Source of the DNA: Methanothermococcus okinawensis IH1
Lineage (GTDB): Archaea > AGJL01 > Methanococci > Methanococcales > Methanococcaceae
Assembly: GCF_000179575.2 (NCBI RefSeq)
Contig: NC_015636.1
Location: forward strand, 124,001 to 188,000
DNA length: 64,000 nt
Direction: 5' to 3'
Position 1 is the stretch's first letter. Each line of letters starts with the position of its first letter. Below the pieces are notes generated by a model, which was not told where the DNA came from, made no database searches, and saw only the letters and a program-made list of their open reading frames with translations. The position numbers and the translations under genes were made by a program. Shown one piece after another: positions 57,845 to 64,000 of this stretch.

Positions 57845-59269
57845 ATGGTAAAATTATCAGTTGAACCAGTCACAAGGGTTGAAGGGCATGGAAAGATAAC
57901 TGTGTCTTTTGATGAAAGTGGAAATCTGGATAAAGTTCATTTTCATGTGGTAGAGGTCAGGGGTTTTGAAAAATTTTTAGAAGGGAGGTATATTGAAGAT
58001 GCACCAACCTACACTCCAAGAATTTGTGGAATATGCCAAGTAGCTCACCATTTGGCAAGTGCAAAGGCCGTAGATAAAGTATTTGGAGTAAAGATTCCTG
58101 AAACAGCTAAACTTTTAAGGAATTTAATGCATCAGGGGGCAACAGTTCATAGTCATGCATTGCATTTTTATGCTCTTGCAGCTCCTGATTTAATGTATCC
58201 AACAACAGATGATATTTTAAAAAGAAATTTATTGGGCATGGCAAAAGAAAATCCTGAGGTTGTCAAAGAAGCCATAGAATTGAGAAAAATAGGCCAAACT
58301 ATTGTAAAAACAGTTGGAGGAAGAGCAATACACCCCGTTACAGCAGTTGTTGGAGGACAGTCAAAATCCTTAGGTGAAGAAGAAAGAGACGAATTATTAA
58401 AATTATCGGATAGGGCTATTGAATTGTCTGAAAAATCCATAAAACTTGGAAAAAAACTAATTGAAAATATAAAAGAAAATGATTTGCTTGATATTGGATA
58501 CTTTGAATCCTATCATGCAGGTATGGTAAATGATGGAACACATGAGCTCTATGATGGAAAAATTAGAGTGGTTAATCCAAAAGGAAAAACAGAATATGAA
58601 TTTGACCCATCGGAATATTCAAATTATATTGCCGAAGGAGTTAAGCCATATTCATACTTGAAATTTCCATACTTAAAAGATAAAGGGGAAGAAGAAGGAA
58701 TTTATAGAGTAAATACTTTATCAAGGCTTAATGTTTCAGATAAAATGGCAACACCATTGGCACAAAAATACTATGAAGAATTTATTGAGGAATTTGGAAA
58801 ACCATGTCACTACCCAATATTATTTAACTATGCAAGATTGATAGAGCTCCTATCAAGTGCTGAGAAAATAAAAGAACTTTTAGAAAATGATAAAATTGTA
58901 GGTACCGATATAAGAGCAGAACCCGCCGATGATATAGTTGGTGAAGGTGTAGGGTGTGTTGAAGCTCCAAGAGGAACTCTAATTCATCACTTTAAAACTG
59001 ATAACGATGGGATTATTAAAGATACAAACTTGGTTGTTGCAACGGTTCAAAACAATCCTGCAATGGACCTTGGGGTTAGAAAGGTTGCTGAAAAATATTT
59101 AAAAAAACCAGAAGATGCAAATGAAAAGATTTTAAATTATATGGAAATGGTAATTAGGGCTTATGACCCGTGCCTATCCTGTGCAACTCATGTAATAGGA
59201 GATAATAATGGCAGTTTATCGTTGGAGGTATATAAAGGAAATAACTGGGTTAAATCAGTTAAAATATAA
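57845..59269 (+). CDS. vhcA: F420-non-reducing hydrogenase large subunit, cysteine form, unsplit
   Basis: The nickel-iron subunit. N-terminal ligands C61 and C64 (RICGICQVAHH) and C-terminal ligands C443 and C446 (YDPCLSCATH) are all present in one 474-residue chain. In the selenium isoenzyme the last piece is a separate tiny selenoprotein (VhuU), so the unsplit Cys form identifies Vhc. About 25 residues after H449 should be cleaved by a maturation protease that is not encoded next to it. GGTGATAAA precedes the ATG. Confidence 0.95.
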   Translation: MVKLSVEPVTRVEGHGKITVSFDESGNLDKVHFHVVEVRGFEKFLEGRYIEDAPTYTPRICGICQVAHHLASAKAVDKVFGVKIPETAKLLRNLMHQGATVHSHALHFYALAAPDLMYPTTDDILKRNLLGMAKENPEVVKEAIELRKIGQTIVKTVGGRAIHPVTAVVGGQSKSLGEEERDELLKLSDRAIELSEKSIKLGKKLIENIKENDLLDIGYFESYHAGMVNDGTHELYDGKIRVVNPKGKTEYEFDPSEYSNYIAEGVKPYSYLKFPYLKDKGEEEGIYRVNTLSRLNVSDKMATPLAQKYYEEFIEEFGKPCHYPILFNYARLIELLSSAEKIKELLENDKIVGTDIRAEPADDIVGEGVGCVEAPRGTLIHHFKTDNDGIIKDTNLVVATVQNNPAMDLGVRKVAEKYLKKPEDANEKILNYMEMVIRAYDPCLSCATHVIGDNNGSLSLEVYKGNNWVKSVKI

Positions 59270-59339
59270 ATTTTTAACCATTCGAGTAAAATCTACAACA
59301 TTATGAAACTTTACTAAAATCAAAAAAAGGTGTATTACA

Positions 59340-60499
59340 TTGGAAGGAATAAAAATTCAAGAGGATGCATGCTTGGTATGTAATGCATGTAAGGCTGTCT
59401 GTCCAACAGACGCCATAGAGATAGCCCCCTTTAAAACATGCACACTCTGTATGCAGTGTGTGGAAGTATGTCCAACAGGGGCTTTATCAGAAATAGATGG
59501 TAAGATAGATTATAATCCAGTTAAATGTATGAAATGTGGAAAATGTGCAGAGGCCTGCCCTACAAAGATAAAAAGAGTAGATAATACATACCCTTATTCA
59601 AAGGGACATTGTGTTTTATGTCAAAAATGTGTAGATGTCTGTCCAATTGAAATTATATCAATACCTGGACTTGTAGAAAAACCTAAGAAACAAATTACAA
59701 TACCAGACGAACCAATAGTTGTAATGGATAACTGCGTTGGATGTGGAGTATGTGTTCCAGAATGTCCTGTGGAGGCCATTACAATCGAGGACAACAAGGC
59801 AGTTATAGATAAAACAAAATGTATATACTGCTCTATATGTGGTCAAACCTGCCCATGGAATGCAATTGCAGTATCTGGAAAGATACCTAAAAAGAGAAAA
59901 AAGAAGTTATATCCTTTAATGTTGATAGAAACGCATGTATAGGATGTTTCAAATGTGCTGAGATATGTCCAGGAAATATGATTAAAGTGGATAAAAATAA
60001 TTTAATAGTAATGCCTCCAAAGGCTTGTCCAGCATGTGGTTTATGTGTCAATGTATGTCCAGTAAATGCCTTAACACTCGATGTAAAATATGACAGTGCT
60101 CATCCAATTACAGATGAAGGTCTTGTAATCATCGATGAAGATTACGAAACCCTTAAAGAATGTGCAGAAGTCTGTCCTACACGAGCTATAAAGGTAGATG
60201 AAAAATCAAAAACTGTAAAAATGTGTATAGTTTGTGGAGCCTGCACAGTAGCTTGTCCTACTGGTGCCTTAAAAATGGGCACAATAAACCATAACGGAAA
60301 GGATTATAATAGAATAGAATTTAACCCATCGCTATGTGATAAATGTGGAAAATGTGTAGAAGTTTGTCCAATGAAGGTTTTAGAGATAGATGAAAATGAT
60401 GAACACCTTCCTTTAAAGGGATACTGTGTAATGTGTCTTTTATGTTTAAGCTGTGCAGAGCAGATAAAGGGAAAAGGTAAAGTCATTGATTTAAAATAG
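59340..60499 (+). CDS. vhcB: Polyferredoxin VhcB, two frames joined by a -1 shift
   Basis: The polyferredoxin carries electrons for the hydrogenase. Frame one starts at a TTG (AAAGGTG upstream) and has six CxxCxxCxxxCP motifs ([36 protein letters not shown] and so on), ending at TAG at 59942 after [11 protein letters not shown]. The protein continues in the -1 frame as [23 protein letters not shown] and then [24 protein letters not shown] and [12 protein letters not shown] to 60499. The switch point is A AAA AAG at 59897-59903, in phase AG(A AAA AAG), a classical -1 slippery heptamer. Joined length is about 386 residues, normal for the family. It may be a programmed shift, a mutation or a missing A. 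Confidence 0.9.
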
Positions 60500-60634
60500 A
60501 TTTGATGATTAAACTAAAACTAAAATTAATTTTAAATTAAAATTAAACTTGTATTAATAATTAATTATATTAATTGGTATTTTTTAGATATTGTTATTAA
60601 AAAATATAATATAGTTATTATAAATGGTGATACC

Positions 60635-62605
60635 ATGGAAGAACCAAGAATTGGTGTTTATATATGCCATTGTGGAATTAACATTGGTGGAGTAGTTGAT
60701 TGTCCAGCAGTTTCTGAATTCGCCAAAACATTGAAAAATGTTGTAGTTGCAAGGGATTACAAATATATGTGTTCTGACCCAGGGCAGGAGCTCATACAAA
60801 AAGATATTAAAGAGTATAATTTGAACAGGGTTGTAGTTGCAGCATGTTCTCCAAGGATGCATGAACCTACATTTAGGAGATGTGTCCAAGAAGCAGGATT
60901 AAATCCTTTCCTATTTGAGTTTGTAAATATAAGGGAGCATGATTCTTGGGTGCATATGCATGAGCCAGAAAAAGCCACGGAAAAGGCAAAAGACCTTGTA
61001 AGAATGGGGGTTGCAAAGGCAAGATTGTTGGAACCATTGGAGTTTATCAAAGTCGGGGTTAAAAAGAGAGCTCTGGTTATTGGTGCAGGGGTTGCAGGCA
61101 TCCAAGCCGCATTGGATTTAGGGGATATGGGATTTGAAACGGTATTGGTGGAAAAAACCCCATCTGTTGGAGGAAGGATGGCTCAATTGGATAAAACATT
61201 TCCAACAAACGACTGTTCTATCTGTATATTAGCTCCAAAAATGGTAGATGTTGCAAAACACCCAAATATTAAATTATATTCCTATTCTGAGGTTAAGGAG
61301 GTAAGTGGATATATTGGAAACTTCAAGGTTAAGATATTAAAGAAACCGAGATATCTCGATGAAACAAAATGTACAGGATGTGGTCAGTGTGCAGAGGTAT
61401 GTCCAATTGAAGTTCCAAATGAATTTGATATGGGACTTGGAACAAGAAAGGCAATATATAAACCATTCCCACAGGCTGTTCCTGCAAAATATACAATCGA
61501 CAAGGAACACTGTATAGAATGTGGGTTATGCTCCACAGTATGTGGTCCAAAAGCCATAGATTACAATCAAAAACCAGAGCTTGTTGAAGAGGAGGTAGGG
61601 AGCATCATTGTTGCAATAGGATACGACCCATTTGACCCATCAGTTAAGGAAGAATATGGCTATGGAATCTATGACAATGTAATTACAGGTCTTGAACTTG
61701 AAAGGCTAATAAATGCATCAGGTCCAACAATGGGGCATGTTGTAAGATTAAGTGATGGAAAGACTCCAAAAAGAGTAGCATTTATACAGTGTGTAGGTTC
61801 AAGAGATGCAAAAGTAGGGAATAAATACTGTTCAAATGTTTGCTGTATGTATGCCATGAAAAACTCCCAACTAATAAAAGAGCATGAGCCGGATACAGAG
61901 ATAGATATTTATTATATGGATGTTAGGGCATTTTCTAAGGGATACGAAGAATTTTATCAAAGGTCTCAGGAACAATACGGCATAAAATTCATAAGGGGAA
62001 GGCCAGCAGAAATCATAGAAAATCCAGAAACTAAAAATCTAACTATAAGGGCGGAAGATACATTACTTGGGGAATTGATTGAAAAAGAATACGATATGGT
62101 GGTTCTCTCAGTGGGTATGGTGCCTGCAAAATCTATGGATGAAGTTCAGAAGATTTTTGCCATCTCAAAATCAGCAGACGGGTTCTTTATGGAAGCTCAC
62201 CCAAAACTTAAACCTGTTGATACAGCCACGGATGGTATTTATCTTGCAGGGGCCTGTCAAGGACCTAAGGATATTCCAACATCGGTTGCACAAGGTTCAG
62301 CAGCAGCATCACGGGCTGCAATACCTATGGCTAAGGGAGAGGTTAATGTTGAACCTATAATCGCTGAGGTAAATGAGGATATTTGTGGAGGTTGTGGTGT
62401 CTGCGTAAAACAGTGTCCCTACGGAGCTCCTATAATGGTAGAAAAAGAAAATGGAAAACTTGTAGCAAATGTTATTTCGGCATTGTGCAAGGGATGTGGA
62501 ACCTGTGCAGCAGGATGTCCAAGTGGTGCTATGGAACAACATCACTTTAAAACTATTCAATTATTTAATCAGATTGAAGGGGCATTTAAAGACCCAGCTA
62601 ATTAA
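60635..62605 (+). CDS. hdrA: Heterodisulfide reductase subunit A, cysteine form
   Basis: HdrA bifurcates electrons from the hydrogenase to CoM-S-S-CoB and ferredoxin. The 656-residue protein has an N-terminal Cys-rich part ([20 protein letters not shown]), the FAD loop [17 protein letters not shown] (about 148-164), C194 and C197 in [12 protein letters not shown], and ferredoxin motifs [35 protein letters not shown] and [12 protein letters not shown]. The NDC position is selenocysteine in some methanococcal HdrA; here it is TGT/TGC Cys. GGTGATACC precedes the ATG. Position between vhcB and fwcB fits the HdrABC-Vhc-Fwd supercomplex. Confidence 0.96.
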   Translation: MEEPRIGVYICHCGINIGGVVDCPAVSEFAKTLKNVVVARDYKYMCSDPGQELIQKDIKEYNLNRVVVAACSPRMHEPTFRRCVQEAGLNPFLFEFVNIREHDSWVHMHEPEKATEKAKDLVRMGVAKARLLEPLEFIKVGVKKRALVIGAGVAGIQAALDLGDMGFETVLVEKTPSVGGRMAQLDKTFPTNDCSICILAPKMVDVAKHPNIKLYSYSEVKEVSGYIGNFKVKILKKPRYLDETKCTGCGQCAEVCPIEVPNEFDMGLGTRKAIYKPFPQAVPAKYTIDKEHCIECGLCSTVCGPKAIDYNQKPELVEEEVGSIIVAIGYDPFDPSVKEEYGYGIYDNVITGLELERLINASGPTMGHVVRLSDGKTPKRVAFIQCVGSRDAKVGNKYCSNVCCMYAMKNSQLIKEHEPDTEIDIYYMDVRAFSKGYEEFYQRSQEQYGIKFIRGRPAEIIENPETKNLTIRAEDTLLGELIEKEYDMVVLSVGMVPAKSMDEVQKIFAISKSADGFFMEAHPKLKPVDTATDGIYLAGACQGPKDIPTSVAQGSAAASRAAIPMAKGEVNVEPIIAEVNEDICGGCGVCVKQCPYGAPIMVEKENGKLVANVISALCKGCGTCAAGCPSGAMEQHHFKTIQLFNQIEGAFKDPAN

Positions 62606-62693
62606 TACATAAATATTAATGTAAATAAATATTTAATTTTAATTTTTAATTTAATTTTTAATTTTAATAATAATTAGTGTATGTGGTGATTAC

Positions 62694-63998
62694 ATGAAAA
62701 TTGTCAAAAATGTTGTATGTCCTTTCTGCGGCACCCTATGTGATGACTTGGAAATTATGGTTGAAGATGGACACATAGTTGGAACAAAAAATGCTTGCAG
62801 AATAGGAAATGCAAAATTCATGCATTTTGAAGGTGCTGTAAGATATACAGAACCTTTAATGAGAGAAAATAAAAAAGACGACTTCAAAAAAACAGATTAT
62901 GAAACTGCAATAGAAGAAACTGCAAGATTATTGGTAGAATCGAAATTACCTTTGATATACGGGTTTTCAACCACAGAATGTCATGCACAGGCTTATGGCA
63001 TGGAATTAGCTGAAAAAGTTAGAGGTATTATAAGTAATACCGCAGAAGTTTGCCATGGACCGAGTGTTTGGGCTTTACAAGATGTAGGATACCCAGTTTG
63101 CACCCTTGGAGAAGTTAAAAACAGAGCTGATGTTGTTATATTTTGGGGCTCAAACCCAATGCATGCTCACCCAAGACATATGAGTAGATATTCAATATTT
63201 TCCAGAGGATTTTTCAGAGAAAGAGGAAGACACGACAGAACAATGATTGTTGTAGACCCAAGAAAAACCGACACTGCAAAATTGGCAGATATTCATTTAC
63301 AGGTTGAACCTCATAAGGATTATGAATTAATAAGTGCTATGAGGGCTGTATTAAAAGGCTTTGAATTGGAAGTGGATGAAGTTGCAGGTGTTCCATCTGA
63401 AACCATCTACGAAGCTGTGGATATCTGTAAAAATGCCCAGTTCGGACAATTGTTCTTTTCCATGGGAATGACTCAATCAAAAGGAAAACACAGAAACATT
63501 GACAATGCCATTGAGCTTGTTATTGACTTAAATGCCCATACAAAATTTGGTTTAATGCCAATGAGAGGACACTACAATGTAAATGGTTTTAACCAAGTAT
63601 GCACCTGGATAAGTGGTTATCCATTATGTGTCGATTATACAAGGGGATATCCAAGATACAACCCAGGGGATTCAAGTATTACAGATTCATTAATGAGGGA
63701 AGAGGGGGATATAATGCTAAACATAGCCTCTGACCCAGGAGCTCACTTCCCACAAAAAGCTGTTAAACACATGGCAAAAATCCCTCTGGTATGTATTGAC
63801 CCTCACCAAACACCAACATCAGAATTGGCAAACATTATAATTCCTCCTGCAATAGCAGGTGTTGAGGTTGATGGAACAGCATATAGGATGGATGGAGTTC
63901 CAATAGAACTTAGAAAAGTAATTGATGCACCAGAAGGTGTATTACCAGATAGTGAAATCCTAAAAATGTTGATGAAAAAAGTCGATGAAATGATGTAA
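62694..63998 (+). CDS. fwcB: Tungsten/molybdenum formylmethanofuran dehydrogenase subunit B, cysteine form
   Basis: Subunit B holds the pterin-bound metal that reduces CO2 to formate, the first step of methanogenesis. The 434-residue protein has an N-terminal [4Fe-4S] site (VVCPFCGTLCDD, C9, C12, C16 and C35) and the metal ligand C120 in AEVCHGPSVWAL, which corresponds to the selenocysteine of formate dehydrogenase (VUHGPS); it is Cys here. Other pterin-binding parts are FWGSNPMHAHPRHMSRY, VVDPRKTDTAKLADIHLQ and the final IIPPAIAGVEVDGTAYRMDG. It ends with TAA three bases before the window end. GGTGATTAC precedes the ATG. Further fwd genes are not next to it inside the window. Confidence 0.94.
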   Translation: MKIVKNVVCPFCGTLCDDLEIMVEDGHIVGTKNACRIGNAKFMHFEGAVRYTEPLMRENKKDDFKKTDYETAIEETARLLVESKLPLIYGFSTTECHAQAYGMELAEKVRGIISNTAEVCHGPSVWALQDVGYPVCTLGEVKNRADVVIFWGSNPMHAHPRHMSRYSIFSRGFFRERGRHDRTMIVVDPRKTDTAKLADIHLQVEPHKDYELISAMRAVLKGFELEVDEVAGVPSETIYEAVDICKNAQFGQLFFSMGMTQSKGKHRNIDNAIELVIDLNAHTKFGLMPMRGHYNVNGFNQVCTWISGYPLCVDYTRGYPRYNPGDSSITDSLMREEGDIMLNIASDPGAHFPQKAVKHMAKIPLVCIDPHQTPTSELANIIIPPAIAGVEVDGTAYRMDGVPIELRKVIDAPEGVLPDSEILKMLMKKVDEMM

Positions 63999-64000
63999 TT

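Noticed and set aside
59940-59945. Pyrrolysine or stop read-through at the TAG ending the first vhcB frame
   Set aside because: Read-through in the same frame gives non-ferredoxin sequence and soon a TGA; the CxxCxxC sequence continues only in the -1 frame.

Overview
The window comes from a methanogenic archaeon of the order Methanococcales (Methanococcus / Methanothermococcus type; Methanococcus aeolicus is a plausible guess, not proven). The evidence is a very AT-rich sequence (about 30% GC by eye), GGTGAT-type ribosome binding sites with ATG, GTG and TTG starts, TATA-box promoters, and genes for hydrogenotrophic methanogenesis (ftr, hdrA, formylmethanofuran dehydrogenase, F420-reducing and F420-non-reducing hydrogenases), coenzyme M (comA), F420 (cofE), acetyl-CoA decarbonylase/synthase (cdhD, cdhE), class I LysRS and a selenocysteine tRNA of archaeal shape.

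Layout. 1-3.6 kb: minus-strand carB (cut by the window edge), sucC, pyrI and a PLD-like nuclease. 4-11 kb: cobY, a PRC-barrel protein and dapF, then asnB, cofE, lysA and a DUF1847 protein, so both ends of the diaminopimelate/lysine route are present. 11-16 kb: a hypothetical gene, tRNA-Sec, cdhD-cdhE and tRNA-Gln. 16-26 kb: TFS, a cluster of perfect small hairpins, a Nudix hydrolase, lysS, korB-korC, a Zn-finger/S1/DHH phosphoesterase and the nitrogen regulator nrpR. 26.5-36 kb: a secreted class III signal peptide protein with exact 39-bp Cys/His-rich repeats, cbiJ, a wrecked VWA gene, a SecB-like gene, a NYN protein, surE, a winged-helix regulator and ftr. 35-52 kb: a PAC2 protein, a small kinase, leuS, proS, traB, comA with an uncharacterised ATPase/GTPase/Fe-S trio, larC, truA, a TDT transporter and DUF99. 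52-64 kb: the divergent hydrogenase locus, frcADGB leftwards and vhcDGAB-hdrA-fwcB rightwards.

The right-hand block joins H2 oxidation (Vhc), heterodisulfide reduction (HdrA) and CO2 reduction (FwcB), which are the coupled last and first steps of methanogenesis, next to the F420-reducing hydrogenase. All positions that are often selenocysteine in these enzymes are cysteine here, although the genome carries tRNA-Sec.

Features beyond the genes. The palindrome GAGCTC occurs about 70 times where about 4 are expected, almost always inside genes and in all three codon phases. Several genes (vhcB, traB, the PAC2 gene, the NYN gene) are broken by one base at A-runs, three of them in the -1 sense at A-type slippery heptamers. 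There are perfect inverted repeats in the cobY, cdhD and truA upstream regions. All counts and alignments were made by eye.
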